DNA of 56,018 nt from Acidobacteriota bacterium. GTDB lineage: Bacteria > Acidobacteriota > Terriglobia > Acidiferrales > UBA7541. The DNA lies in the NCBI GenBank assembly GCA_013289695.1, contig JABCZK010000030.1, positions 1-56,018 of the forward strand. Direction: 5' to 3'. Numbering within the stretch: the first letter of the stretch is position 1; every line of letters starts with the position of its first letter. Positions 36,954 to 46,571 of the stretch are shown one piece after another. Position numbers and translations under genes: made by a program. The notes below the pieces were generated by a model. That model did not search any database, had not been told where the DNA came from, and was given only the letters and a program-made list of their open reading frames with translations.

Positions 36954-38003
36954 GTGTCCAAGAAAATCGCTTGTGCCTGTTTTGCGCTATTCCTGTTTTC
37001 CCTGCTGGCTCTCGGCTACGGTCGCGCCGCTGCCCAATCCGGCGGCGGCTCCGGCTATCATCTCATCAAGAAAGTGAAACTGGGCGGCTCGGGCGGCTGG
37101 GATTATCTTGAAGTGGATCCAGCAACGCATCGCTTGTTCATTTCCCGCGCCACTCACGTCGCGGTGGTGGATCCCGACCAGGGCAAAATCATCGGCGACA
37201 TTCCGGATACTCAGGGCGTCCATGGCATCGCCTTCGCCGATGAATTCAACAAGGGCTTCACCACCAACGGCCGCACGTCGGATTCCACGATCTTCGACCT
37301 GACTTCGCTTAAGGTCGTCGGCAACACCAAGACAGACAAAGATACCGATGCTGTCATCTACGATCCATTTTCCAAGCGCGTCTTCACTTTCAATGGTGAC
37401 GCCAATACCGCGTCGGCCGTTGACGCGGCTTCCGGAACACTTGTCGGGACGTTTGCTCTAGGCGGCGGCCCGGAGTTCGGCGCCACTGACGGCAAAGGCA
37501 AAATCTTCGTAAATCTCGAGGACAAGAGTTCGCTCGTCAAATTCGACGCCAAAACCCTGAAGATCGAAAACACCTGGCCTCTGGCGCCGTGTGAATCTCC
37601 ATCTGGCCTGGCGATTGACGCCGCGCACGAAATCCTGGTGGTGGGCTGCCACAACAAACTGATGACTTTCGTGGATGGCAACTCCGGCAAGGTCCTCGGC
37701 ACCGTTCCCATCGGCCAGGGCGTGGATGCAAACCGTTTCGACCCCGTTACCGGTTACGCGTTCGCGTCCTGCGGCGATGGGACCATCACCATCGCGCACG
37801 AAGATTCGCCCACAAAATTTTCACCGGTGGAAATGATCCAGACCGAGCGCGGCGCGCGCACGATGGCCCTCGACTACGCTACCCACACCGTTTATACGGT
37901 CACTGCGGAGTTCGGCGAGACCCCAGCCGCCACGCCGGAACATCCGCGCCCGCGCCCAGCCATTATTCCGGACACATTTACGCTGCTGGTTTACGGCAAG
38001 TGA
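36954..38003 (+). CDS. secreted YncE-like beta-propeller protein
   Basis: A 349-residue protein from GTG 36954, chosen for the strong GGAGGA seven bases before it and because it gives a clean signal peptide (KKIACACFALFLFSLLALGY). The mature part is a run of short four-strand repeats of the YVTN/YncE kind: YLEVDPATHRLFISRATHV, GKIIGDIPDTQGVHGIAF, GLAIDAAHEILVVGC, VLGTVPIGQGVDANRFDP. Such propellers sit in the periplasm or on the surface and bind ligands or proteins. The specific partner is unknown. It is divergent from the efflux regulator gene. Confidence 0.85.
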   Translation: MSKKIACACFALFLFSLLALGYGRAAAQSGGGSGYHLIKKVKLGGSGGWDYLEVDPATHRLFISRATHVAVVDPDQGKIIGDIPDTQGVHGIAFADEFNKGFTTNGRTSDSTIFDLTSLKVVGNTKTDKDTDAVIYDPFSKRVFTFNGDANTASAVDAASGTLVGTFALGGGPEFGATDGKGKIFVNLEDKSSLVKFDAKTLKIENTWPLAPCESPSGLAIDAAHEILVVGCHNKLMTFVDGNSGKVLGTVPIGQGVDANRFDPVTGYAFASCGDGTITIAHEDSPTKFSPVEMIQTERGARTMALDYATHTVYTVTAEFGETPAATPEHPRPRPAIIPDTFTLLVYGK

Positions 38004-38146
38004 TCGCAGATTGATTTCGCTTCAGGTTTGCACGGCCGCAAGGCGGGCGACGGCTTGAAGAACGCCTCTGTCCCGCGAGCGTTCCTTGTAGCTGTCGCTT
38101 GCGGATAAGCCGGGGAAATTTTCGTCCCGGCGGTCGGATTCGCGCT

Positions 38147-39391
38147 TTATGGAGTCGGCGGTTCCACAGCCAACGCGTGAACAATCCACGGTATAATCAC
38201 TTCTTTGAACATGACGGGATCAGGCCACACGCCTTTCTGCCGCCCCAAATGGCCGCCATGCGGATTGATCCACCCCGTCTTGGGAACGTCACCGGCGCTC
38301 AACAGGCGATAGGTATCGGAAATCGGTACCTGCGTATCGAGTACGCCGGACATGATCAGCATTGGCGCAGTGGGTTTGCCGAGCAGCCCCTGCGTGACCA
38401 GCGACATCTGCGGAAAAAATCGCACCAGGTCGTCGAGGTTGTTCACGTTATCGAAAATGGACATCATCGCTGGCAATTGATCGAACAAATATTCGCGGTT
38501 ACCTTGCAGATTGTTTAGTACAAAATCCTTCTGAAACGCATCGTGAATCGGCGGCGATTGCACGCTGACGGCTTTCAGGCGGCTTTTTTCAAGAATAGCC
38601 ATCTTGGTGCCCCAGTACGCGCCCCAACTGACGCCGTGGAATTCCACTCTGGATTTATCCACTTCCGGACGGCTGTAAACGTAATCAATCACGCGCGAAA
38701 GCATACGGTCCGCGGTCGGGCTGGCCTGGATGGGAGCTTCGCCCGTGCCAGGACCATCCACGGCGATATAACCGATGCCGAAGGGCAAAACCGCGGAGAA
38801 ACTTTCAGAAAGATCCTCTTTGCGGCTGTCGAGGCCGTTGATTGCAATCACCAGCGGCACGGGACCGCTCGCGTTCTTGGGAAAGCGCAGATACCCGATG
38901 ATTTCTTTGCCTTCAAACGGGATGTGCACCACCTCCATCGGCGGATCCCAGAATTTCGTGTGCGCGCGAAACGCTTCCAGGGCTTTCTGGTAAGCGCGTC
39001 GCTTGCCAGGAGAAGACGGCACGGGCCAGCGGCCGAACGAATAAACGCGCCACGCACGGATGTAGTCCGCGTTGGCCTTTGCGGGATCGCTTTTTTCGAG
39101 CGACTTCGCTTCGGCCATCCACTTATCGCCAACGGCGATAAAAGCGGCAGCCCATTCGTCGCGGTCCCGCGTCTTGATCGAGGCAAACGCCTCTCTCAAG
39201 TCGTCCGGGTTTTGTCCGATGCACGGATACTGCCCGTTCTCGGCCCGCGTGATCGCTTCAGCTTTAATTTCCTCGATGGTGCGTTCAGGGCGCACCTGTT
39301 GAGCGAACACCATGGTTGGAACGATGACTGCTAAAGCAAAAGCCACGGCTCCCAGAAAGAAACCATTACGTAGTGCTAAGCCCCAGGACAT
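38147..39391 (-). CDS. secreted alpha/beta hydrolase
   Basis: A 414-residue protein with a signal peptide (GFFLGAVAFALAVIVPTMVFA-Q). An alpha-helical lid region (about 35-150) precedes the hydrolase core. The oxyanion stretch is VIAINGLDSRKED, the nucleophile elbow is EFHGVSWGAYWG (Ser in GVSWG), the acid is probably the Asp in SGVLDTQVP, and the His is in NPHGGHLG near the end. The overall layout resembles the FrsA/DUF1100 group of esterases. The substrate is unknown. It neighbours the TonB-dependent receptor on the same strand but with about 190 bases between them and no visible coupling. Confidence 0.8.
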   Translation of the reverse strand: MSWGLALRNGFFLGAVAFALAVIVPTMVFAQQVRPERTIEEIKAEAITRAENGQYPCIGQNPDDLREAFASIKTRDRDEWAAAFIAVGDKWMAEAKSLEKSDPAKANADYIRAWRVYSFGRWPVPSSPGKRRAYQKALEAFRAHTKFWDPPMEVVHIPFEGKEIIGYLRFPKNASGPVPLVIAINGLDSRKEDLSESFSAVLPFGIGYIAVDGPGTGEAPIQASPTADRMLSRVIDYVYSRPEVDKSRVEFHGVSWGAYWGTKMAILEKSRLKAVSVQSPPIHDAFQKDFVLNNLQGNREYLFDQLPAMMSIFDNVNNLDDLVRFFPQMSLVTQGLLGKPTAPMLIMSGVLDTQVPISDTYRLLSAGDVPKTGWINPHGGHLGRQKGVWPDPVMFKEVIIPWIVHALAVEPPTP

Positions 39392-39584
39392 TGTTGCACC
39401 TTTCGGATCCGCCGGTCGTTTGATGTCGCACGACGAGATTACGGATCGCAGCGGGCTTGCTGTTGTCAGCCCGTTCGAGAAATTTAATTGTATCGGTTCG
39501 CGTCTGAATCACGCGGCGGCGGGATTCAGTTCCTCCGGCGCCGCAAGCAAACTCGAACCGAGCTGGATGTGCAAAAGCCGCGCA

Positions 39585-42500
39585 TTAGAAGAGCAGCTTC
39601 AGTCCCAATTGGATCGAGCGGCTGCCTCCGGAACCGAGCACGGGGTTCGAAGCGGCGAAGTCAGGCGTCGCGCAGCCGCAGCCAAATCCGGGGCCGAGAA
39701 CGGAGGGATCGTTCATGCCGAATCCGTTTTGCCCGCCATAGGGATTGGCAAAATTGGGATGGTTAAGGAGGTTGAAGAATTCGGCGCGGAACTGTACTGC
39801 AAATCGCTCGCCGAACTTCCAGTTTTTGGCGACAGAGAAATCCCAGTCGCGGAATCCAGAATCACGGAATAGGCCCCGGCCCATCGTGCCGAATGTTCCC
39901 AGAGCGGCAGGAATCATCGCCGAATTGCCCTGTGCATAGCAGCCGAATCCATTGAGCGATGTCTGCAACGCGGGAGTGTTGGCCGCATTGTTGCAAACAG
40001 TTGGAGTGCTTCCCGGCGCAAAATATGGAATCGAGTTTTGGTTGGAAGTAAAGTCGCCGGGCTTGCCGACAAAGTCCCAGCGATCAACTCCCTCGCCGGT
40101 CCCACTAATGTCGTCCGAGGTATCCATCGGTCCCCAAGGCTGCCCGCTCTGCAGAGTCACGATGGAAATCAGTTGCCACCCCTTCAAGAGTTGTGCCGGC
40201 GCTTCTTTTCCAGGGATTGAATAGACGACCGAGAGGGTGAAGCGTTGGCGCATGTCAAAGTCGCTGCTGGCATACTCCCTCCCCGGATGGGTGGCGTCCT
40301 GCGGCAGACCAAGGCCCGCTCCGAAGTCCCAGTTCGCGCCAACATCATCGAGGGCGTGAGCGTAGGTGTAGCCGGCAAGGAAGTCGAGGCCGTGGTAATT
40401 CCTCGCCGTCATCGTTACCTGAAGGCCGTTGTAATTGGAACGGTAGATGTTCGCTATTTGGTAGATGTTGGCCAGGTAGGGATAGAGCGTATTGAACGGC
40501 CGCCCTGCCTGCTCCGCGACAGGATCGGAGGCACAACTCGGCGGTGTGGCCGCGCACGCCGCAATTGCCGCCGGAGTCCACCCGGAACCCACGGCCGGCT
40601 GGTTGATATCGCGATTTCCGATCAGGTTCGAGCCGTGGTCGCCCACGTAAGCAACTTGTAGAGAGACATTATTCGAAATGGCTTGTTGTACGTTCAGAGT
40701 CCAGGTGGTGACGTAAGGAGTAGTGATGTTGGGGTTGATGCCCTGAATCGAACAAGTCTGGCCTAACGCGGCTTGGCAATTAATTTCAGGAATAGCAAAG
40801 GGTGGAGTCACGCCGCCAACGCCCCAGGTGTCCCACGGAGTTGGTGGATTCGGAATGTTCTGAATGCCAGCCGTAATTTTGCCGGGCCCCGGCACCCCGT
40901 TTAGCAGCCCTCCGGTAGGAATCGTCCCCAGACCGTAGACATTGTTGAACGCCATGAACGATTCCCAGTTCACGGTCTCATAGACAACCCCCGCTCCAGC
41001 GCGAACCACCGTCCTGCCTCTGCCAAAGGGATCCCAGGCCACGCCCACGCGCGGCGCGAAGTTCGTATGATCGCCGTTGTAGGGAGCGTTGATCTGTTGT
41101 CCGACCTGCTGTAATCCCTGGGTCGGACTGAAATTGCCAAGCAGGTCGTTGTTTTCTTTAATGACTCCGTTGTACTCGTAACGCAGACCGAGATTGACGG
41201 TTAAGTTCTTGGTCACTCGCCAGTCATCCTGGAAGAAGGCCGCTTCTGAAAAGTTATGAATGTTTCGATAGGGCGTGTCTCCTACCAGAGCATGGGTCGG
41301 GAAAGGAACCGATCCGCCAGGGTCGCCCGCAAAGAAATCCTCCAGCGTGGTGTCGCCCTTGAAGGCGATGCCCGCCGCACCTGAAAACAGAATGTAGCCC
41401 TTGCCGTCGCCGAAGGCGCCGCCGCTAAAACTATCGCGGTGGAGTTCGCCTCCGAACTTGAAGGCGTGTTTTCCGATGGTGTAGGAAATATGATCCACAA
41501 ACTGGTATCGCTGATCCGGCCCCTGTATTTTGGGCCATTTGAATCCGCCCAGAGTTTCGAAAAGCCCGCCAAACCCGTGTATCTTTAGGCGCGGCAACCC
41601 GCCGTAGAGCGGATTCGTTACGCCGTCGTTGATGCCCAGACTCTCGGCAGATTGATTGTGATCTGCGCTGTAAGTCGGCTGATTGAGGCGGTTATAGCCG
41701 AACCTCGCTTCATTCACCCAGCGAGAGTTCGGAACCCAGGTCCAGTTCAGGCCGAAAACCTGAGCGCGCGTGTGAATCAGCGTCAACCATTGCGGTTGCA
41801 GCTGAATCGCGTCGTCCACGGTTCCGGAATTGTTGCCGAAGAAATACATGCCGCTGAGCGTGTGGCGGTCGTTGATGTGATAGTCGATTTTTCCGACAGC
41901 ATTGTCCGCGCTGACCACATTGGGAAAACCGGTGGTAATGGTGGTTCCATTCGCTCCGTTGTTTGTGGGAAACCCTTTGCCATTGCAGGTAACGGTGAAT
42001 GTCGGGGCGGGACCGACGGCGCAGCCCGAGACGTTTAGGCTGACTTGGCTGACGGGTATGGCACCCGCGATCAGATCGTGGATTGCGTCTGGAATGCTAT
42101 TGCCGCAATCGCCGGCTCCGATAAAGGTGCAATTGCCGGCGGTTGGGAGCGAGACCATAGCGGGCGAATTGACCTGCACCGAATTCCCCACCGTATAGCG
42201 CTGGCCTTCGTAACCGCCGAAGAAGAAGATCTTGTCCTTCACGATAGGTCCGCCGACGGTGGTGCCGAATTGCTCCAACTGAGTTGGCGTCTGGGGAGTA
42301 CCGACGTCGTTGAAATAATTGCGCGCATCGAACCCCGTATCGCGGCCGAACGCGTAGGCGCTACCGTGCAGTTGGTTGGTGCCCGACTTCACTGCCACGT
42401 TGACGATCGCTCCGGGCTTCCACCCGTACTCCGCCGGCGGATTTTCAATGACGTTGAATTCCTGGATCGAGTCGATGGGCAGAATCGTCGCCGAATCTCC

Positions 42501-43172
42501 CGCGATACCTGCGCCATTGATGATGCTCTGGCCCGAAAAAGGCTCGCTGTTAAATAAGCCGTCGATCAGATACGCATTGTCCTCGGCGCGAAGACCATTG
42601 GTGCTGGTGGTAGAAAATCCGCCACCGGGATAACGCATGACTCCTGGACGCAATTGCAACAGATTTTCGTAGTTGCGGCCGTTGAGCGGCAAATCGGTGA
42701 TTTCCTCATTGCTCAAAGTTCCGCCCAGCGCAGAGGACGTCGTATTGATCAGCGGCACTTCCTCGTTCACAATCACGGTTTGCGTGGTATCTCCCGGCTG
42801 CAGTACCACGTCAATGCGAACGTCGCTAGCTACTTCCAGCTGAACGTTGCTGCGCTCGAATCGCTTGAAGCCGGACTTCGCAACCGTAATTTTGTACATC
42901 CCCGGTTCCAGGTTAGGCGCGACGTACTCGCCCGCACTATCGGTTTCCAGGCTGCGCGTAATGTCGCGTTGCACGTCTGTGATCTCCACGCCAGCGCCAA
43001 CGATCAGCGCGCCGCTCGGGTCGCGCACGTCTCCCAGGATTCGACCTGTGGAAGATTGCGATAAGAGCGGACAGCAGAGCAGGAGCACTCCCATCCCCAC
43101 AACCAACGAGCGAGCAAGCTTTTCCCAAAACGGGTGTACGCGCGAATCCCGCCGTAACGTTTGCTTTTCCAT
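39585..43172 (-). CDS. TonB-dependent receptor with N-terminal carboxypeptidase-regulatory-like domain
   Basis: A 1195-residue protein from ATG 43172; GGGGAGAAAC is just upstream. A signal segment (SLVVGMGVLLLCCPLLSQ) is followed by a beta-sandwich carboxypeptidase-regulatory-like domain (ILGDVRDPSGALIVGAGVEI, about 45-125). The plug (EEITDLPLNGRNYENLLQL, about 165-280) and a large barrel ending in the aromatic terminus LGLKLLF complete it. This is the large Oar-like receptor type abundant in acidobacteria, importing oligomers or siderophore-sized molecules with TonB energy. It is divergent from the aldehyde dehydrogenase operon, and a GTGGTA-N9-TACCAC site lies 44 bases upstream of its start, so it is probably co-regulated with that operon. 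Confidence 0.92.
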   Translation of the reverse strand: MEKQTLRRDSRVHPFWEKLARSLVVGMGVLLLCCPLLSQSSTGRILGDVRDPSGALIVGAGVEITDVQRDITRSLETDSAGEYVAPNLEPGMYKITVAKSGFKRFERSNVQLEVASDVRIDVVLQPGDTTQTVIVNEEVPLINTTSSALGGTLSNEEITDLPLNGRNYENLLQLRPGVMRYPGGGFSTTSTNGLRAEDNAYLIDGLFNSEPFSGQSIINGAGIAGDSATILPIDSIQEFNVIENPPAEYGWKPGAIVNVAVKSGTNQLHGSAYAFGRDTGFDARNYFNDVGTPQTPTQLEQFGTTVGGPIVKDKIFFFGGYEGQRYTVGNSVQVNSPAMVSLPTAGNCTFIGAGDCGNSIPDAIHDLIAGAIPVSQVSLNVSGCAVGPAPTFTVTCNGKGFPTNNGANGTTITTGFPNVVSADNAVGKIDYHINDRHTLSGMYFFGNNSGTVDDAIQLQPQWLTLIHTRAQVFGLNWTWVPNSRWVNEARFGYNRLNQPTYSADHNQSAESLGINDGVTNPLYGGLPRLKIHGFGGLFETLGGFKWPKIQGPDQRYQFVDHISYTIGKHAFKFGGELHRDSFSGGAFGDGKGYILFSGAAGIAFKGDTTLEDFFAGDPGGSVPFPTHALVGDTPYRNIHNFSEAAFFQDDWRVTKNLTVNLGLRYEYNGVIKENNDLLGNFSPTQGLQQVGQQINAPYNGDHTNFAPRVGVAWDPFGRGRTVVRAGAGVVYETVNWESFMAFNNVYGLGTIPTGGLLNGVPGPGKITAGIQNIPNPPTPWDTWGVGGVTPPFAIPEINCQAALGQTCSIQGINPNITTPYVTTWTLNVQQAISNNVSLQVAYVGDHGSNLIGNRDINQPAVGSGWTPAAIAACAATPPSCASDPVAEQAGRPFNTLYPYLANIYQIANIYRSNYNGLQVTMTARNYHGLDFLAGYTYAHALDDVGANWDFGAGLGLPQDATHPGREYASSDFDMRQRFTLSVVYSIPGKEAPAQLLKGWQLISIVTLQSGQPWGPMDTSDDISGTGEGVDRWDFVGKPGDFTSNQNSIPYFAPGSTPTVCNNAANTPALQTSLNGFGCYAQGNSAMIPAALGTFGTMGRGLFRDSGFRDWDFSVAKNWKFGERFAVQFRAEFFNLLNHPNFANPYGGQNGFGMNDPSVLGPGFGCGCATPDFAASNPVLGSGGSRSIQLGLKLLF

Positions 43173-43215
43173 GTTTCTCCCCACCCCTGTGCCAAAAGGC
43201 GCTAAAGCGCCCAAT

Positions 43216-43236
43216 GTGGTATGACAGCCCTACCAC
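43216..43236. promoter_or_regulatory. operator candidate 1, inverted repeat GTGGTA-N9-TACCAC
   Basis: A perfect 6-base inverted repeat with a 9-base spacer. It lies 44 bases upstream of the TonB-dependent receptor start and about 200 bases before the aldehyde dehydrogenase start. TGGT/ACCA half-sites are typical of FadR-subfamily GntR regulators, and such a regulator is encoded at 44950. Confidence 0.65.
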
Positions 43237-43288
43237 TCAACGATTTGCCGTGTCAAGGTAATTTTTATCGAATCAATTTGCAATTGTG

Positions 43289-43307
43289 TGGTATGATGGC
43301 TATACCA
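43289..43307. promoter_or_regulatory. operator candidate 2, inverted repeat TGGTA-N9-TACCA
   Basis: The same half-sites and the same 9-base spacing as the site at 43216, here TGGTATGATGGCTATACCA. It lies about 130 bases before the aldehyde dehydrogenase start, where a promoter is expected. Confidence 0.65.
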
Positions 43308-43436
43308 AATGTCCCTCGGCGCTCAAACCTTGCCTGTTTCCCCCTTTCCTCCGACTTTTTTCGTGTTTTCATGCGAATGTTCTCTTGGCGCTGTATTTTG
43401 CGCTTGTGCCCTATTAGTGACTCGGAGGAACGCCTC

Positions 43437-44807
43437 ATGAGCATTGCAACTACGAATCCCGCAACTGGCGAAGTGCTGAAAACCTTCGCGCCAATCTCCG
43501 ACGCCCAGCTAGAGGAAAAGCTCCAGCGCTCGGTCGAAGCCTTCCACGCGTTCCGCAAGACGACGTTCGCGAGCCGCGCGGCTCTGATGCTAAAAGCCGC
43601 GGAAATTCTGGAAGCCGACAAAGAAAAATTCGGCCGGATGATGACCACCGAAATGGGCAAGACCTATCGTTCCGCGGTGGACGAAGCAGTGAAGTGTGCT
43701 TGGGTTTGCCGCTATTACGCGGAGCACGCCGAAAAATTCCTGGCGGACGAAGCGGCCGACGTTCCGGGAAGCAAGAGCTTCGTACGCTACCTCCCGCTGG
43801 GCCCGATTCTAGCGGTGATGCCGTGGAACTTTCCTTTTTGGCAGGTTTTTCGTTTCATCGCGCCGTCGCTGATGGCGGGGAATGTTGGGCTGCTGAAGCA
43901 TGCCTCGAACGTGCCGCAATCGGCGCTGATGATTGAAGAAATCCTGCGGCGGGCTGGATTTCCCGAAGGTGTTTTCCAGACCTTGCTCATTGGATCAAAT
44001 AAAGTCGCCAAGATTCTTGCCGATCCCCGGATCAAAGCCGCGACTCTCACGGGCAGCGAGGGCGCAGGCGTACAGGTTGGTATCGCCGCGGCGACCGACA
44101 TCAAGAAAGTCGTTCTGGAGCTTGGCGGCAGCGATCCATTCATCGTGATGAAGAGCGCCAATCTGGAGCAGGCGGTTGCCGTTGGCGTGAAGGCGCGCGT
44201 GCTCAATAACGGCCAATCTTGTATTGCGGCCAAGCGATTCATCGTCGCGGAAGAAATCGCCGACGAATTCGAACGCCTGTTCGTAAAGAAAATGGAATCG
44301 CTGAAGGTCGGCGATCCGTTTGATGAGCACACCGACGTCGGCCCATTGTCCTCCGCGGAAGGACTGGAGGAACTCGACGCCGACGTGCAAAAAACCATTC
44401 AAGCAGGAGCGCGGCTGCTGACCGGAGGAAAACGGCTGAATCAGCCCGGCAACTATTACCTCCCGACGGTGCTCGCGGATATTCCCAAGGATTCACCGGC
44501 GGCGTGCGGCGAACTATTCGGACCCGTTGCCTCTCTGTTCCGCGCCAAGAATGCGGAAGATGCCATTCGGATCGCAAACACCAGCCCGTTTGGCCTCGGT
44601 GCCAGCGCCTGGACCAACGACCCAGCGGAGCGTGAGAAATTCATCAACGGCTTGGAATCCGGAATGGTGTTCATCAACCGCATGGTCGCTTCGGATCCTC
44701 GCCTCCCATTCGGCGGCGTCAAGCGATCCGGCCACGGGCGAGAGCTGGCGATGTTCGGAATTCGCGAGTTTATGAACATAAAGACAGTTTCGATCGAAGG
44801 GGCCTAA
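43437..44807 (+). CDS. NAD(P)-dependent aldehyde dehydrogenase of the Sad (succinate-semialdehyde) type
   Basis: A 456-residue enzyme starting MSIATTNPATGEVLKTFAPI, with CGGAGGAACGCCTC before the ATG. The catalytic Glu is in KVVLELGGSDPFIVM and the nucleophile Cys in NNGQSCIAAKRFIV; cofactor contacts are LAVMPWNFPFWQV and TGSEGAGVQVG. Length and motifs match E. coli Sad (YneI), which oxidises succinate semialdehyde and related aldehydes. The real substrate here may differ. It is first in a plus-strand set with the GntR regulator, a hydroxyacid dehydrogenase and a 2-oxoacid dehydrogenase complex. Confidence 0.92.
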   Translation: MSIATTNPATGEVLKTFAPISDAQLEEKLQRSVEAFHAFRKTTFASRAALMLKAAEILEADKEKFGRMMTTEMGKTYRSAVDEAVKCAWVCRYYAEHAEKFLADEAADVPGSKSFVRYLPLGPILAVMPWNFPFWQVFRFIAPSLMAGNVGLLKHASNVPQSALMIEEILRRAGFPEGVFQTLLIGSNKVAKILADPRIKAATLTGSEGAGVQVGIAAATDIKKVVLELGGSDPFIVMKSANLEQAVAVGVKARVLNNGQSCIAAKRFIVAEEIADEFERLFVKKMESLKVGDPFDEHTDVGPLSSAEGLEELDADVQKTIQAGARLLTGGKRLNQPGNYYLPTVLADIPKDSPAACGELFGPVASLFRAKNAEDAIRIANTSPFGLGASAWTNDPAEREKFINGLESGMVFINRMVASDPRLPFGGVKRSGHGRELAMFGIREFMNIKTVSIEGA

Positions 44808-44895
44808 CGTTCAGTGAGGACGAGCGCGGCAGCGCGGATGAGCGGCGTGGCTGACAGGACAGGTACCCGACGCCTTTGATTTGTGCGAACCGCAT

Positions 44896-44916
44896 GTGGT
44901 ATGTCGGTCTGACCAC
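44896..44916. promoter_or_regulatory. operator candidate 3, GTGGTA-N9-GACCAC
   Basis: The third copy of the inverted repeat, with one mismatch in the right half. It overlaps a small perfect GGTCTGACC palindrome and lies 33 bases upstream of the GntR gene's ATG, suggesting autoregulation. Confidence 0.6.
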
Positions 44917-44949
44917 CAGACGCCTGGCGGTCGTAGCGTAGGAGGTTTT

Positions 44950-45672
44950 ATGTACAAGGTGGTTCGGACGTCGCGCCTGTACGAACAGATCGTGCAGCAG
45001 ATCGAAGATTCGATCACAAAAGGCACGCTCAAGGCCGGCGATCAACTTCCCTCCGAACGCGAACTCGCTTTGAAGTTCGGCGTAAGCCGGACCGCGGTAC
45101 GAGAAGCGGTTAAAGCGCTGCATGAGAAGGGTCTGGTGGAAGCGTATTCGGGGCGCGGCACATTCATTACCAACGGCACATCGCAGGCGGTTCGGCAATC
45201 CATTGACTTGATGATGCGGATCGATCAGGCAGACGGCTCGACGTATCTCGCTGAAGTACGCCAGATTCTGGAGCCCGAAATTGCGGCGCTGGCTGCGACA
45301 CGCATTCAGCAGCCGCAACTCGCGCTGATGCGCGAAGCATTTACGGTGATGAACGACGCGCTGAAAGATCCCGACGCCTATATCGAGGCGGATCTGGATT
45401 TTCATTTGGCGCTCGCCGAGGCCGCGGAAAATCCGCTGATTCTGTCGCTGCTCGATTCCATCGTCGGCTTGCTGCGCGAACAGCGCATGCGGATATTTTT
45501 TGAAGATGGCGGACCGCAGCGCGGCCAGTACCATCACGCGCGAATTCTGGCGGCTATCGAACGGCGCGACGCGGAAGCCTCGCGTGCGGCGATGCGCGAT
45601 CATCTGCTGCAAGTCCGGGAAGATTCCCGCCCGCATCAGCAGCGCGGCGCGGTCCCCGATGCGAATTTCTGA
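44950..45672 (+). CDS. GntR-family transcriptional regulator, FadR (FCD) subfamily
   Basis: A 240-residue regulator starting MYKVVRTSRLYEQIVQQIED, with TAGGAGGTTTT before the ATG. The N-terminal winged helix (about 1-75) shows LPSERELALKFGVSRTAVRE and GRGTFITNG. The C-terminal all-helical FCD ligand domain (about 90-225) has the metal-linked pattern DLDFHLALAEAAENP and HARILAAIERRDA with conserved His residues. It probably senses a small carboxylate and represses the operon; three matching inverted repeats flank the receptor, the aldehyde dehydrogenase and this gene. The ligand is unknown. Confidence 0.93.
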   Translation: MYKVVRTSRLYEQIVQQIEDSITKGTLKAGDQLPSERELALKFGVSRTAVREAVKALHEKGLVEAYSGRGTFITNGTSQAVRQSIDLMMRIDQADGSTYLAEVRQILEPEIAALAATRIQQPQLALMREAFTVMNDALKDPDAYIEADLDFHLALAEAAENPLILSLLDSIVGLLREQRMRIFFEDGGPQRGQYHHARILAAIERRDAEASRAAMRDHLLQVREDSRPHQQRGAVPDANF

Positions 45673-45689
45673 CCACGGCGAGGACGAGA

Positions 45690-46571
45690 ATGGCCAATTT
45701 AGGTTTTGTCGGACTGGGCGTGATGGGCAGCGAGATGGTCAGCCGCCTTCTGAGCAAGGGCCACACCATCACTGGGTACAACCGCACGCGCGCCAAAGCG
45801 CAGCGCTTGATTGATCGCGGGATGAAGTGGGGCGATTCACCCCGCGCGGTTTGCGCCGCGGCAGACGTCACCTTTTCCATGGTCAGCAACGAACGGGCAC
45901 TAGCCGCCATCATGGAAGGGCCCGACGGAATCCTCAATGCAGTCGCGCCGGGAAAATTTTTGATTGATATGAGCACGGTCAGTCCGCACTACAGTCGCAT
46001 GGTCGCGGCCAAGGCTCGCGAAAAGGGCGCCGACATGATTGACGCGCCGGTTTCCGGCAGCGTGATTACTCTCCAGGAAGGCAAGCTGTCCGTGATGGTT
46101 GGCGGACGCCGTGAGACCTTCGACCGCCTGAAGCCGATCCTGGACGACATCGGGCCGAAAGTAACTTACGTCGGAGACAACGGCCTGGCGCTTTCGATGA
46201 AAATCGCGACCAACCTCAGCCTCGCCGTACAAATGATGGCGTTCTGCGAAGGCGTCTTGCTCGCCGAAAAAAGCGGCATCGCGCGCGAAGTCGCCGTGGA
46301 CGTGCTGACCAACAGCGCCATCGCTTCGCCGATGATCAAGTATCGCGGCCCATTTGTGCTGACTATGCCGGCCGAAGCATGGTTCGACGTGAACATGATG
46401 CAGAAAGACATGATGCTAGCCCTCGACATGGGCCGCGCGCTGGACGTTCCTTTGCCGACGACGGCTGCCTCCAACGAATTTCTCACCGCCGCTCGTGGAA
46501 TGGGCTTCGCGAAGCGGGATTTTGCCGTGGTTTTTGAAGTGCTGGCACGAATGTCCGGAGTTGTGAAATGA
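45690..46571 (+). CDS. NAD(P)-dependent beta-hydroxyacid dehydrogenase (3-hydroxyisobutyrate dehydrogenase-like)
   Basis: A 293-residue enzyme starting MANLGFVGLGVMGSEMVSRL. The N-terminal Rossmann motif is GxGxMG, the substrate-binding motif is MIDAPVSGSVITLQEG (about residue 115), and the catalytic Lys is in ALSMKIATNLSLAVQM (about 170). The family interconverts beta-hydroxyacids and semialdehydes (3-hydroxyisobutyrate, tartronate semialdehyde, 4-hydroxybutyrate types). Together with the Sad-type aldehyde dehydrogenase it could form an alcohol-semialdehyde-acid sequence. It overlaps the E1 alpha gene by four bases (ATGA) and starts 17 bases after the GntR stop. Confidence 0.92.
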   Translation: MANLGFVGLGVMGSEMVSRLLSKGHTITGYNRTRAKAQRLIDRGMKWGDSPRAVCAAADVTFSMVSNERALAAIMEGPDGILNAVAPGKFLIDMSTVSPHYSRMVAAKAREKGADMIDAPVSGSVITLQEGKLSVMVGGRRETFDRLKPILDDIGPKVTYVGDNGLALSMKIATNLSLAVQMMAFCEGVLLAEKSGIAREVAVDVLTNSAIASPMIKYRGPFVLTMPAEAWFDVNMMQKDMMLALDMGRALDVPLPTTAASNEFLTAARGMGFAKRDFAVVFEVLARMSGVVK

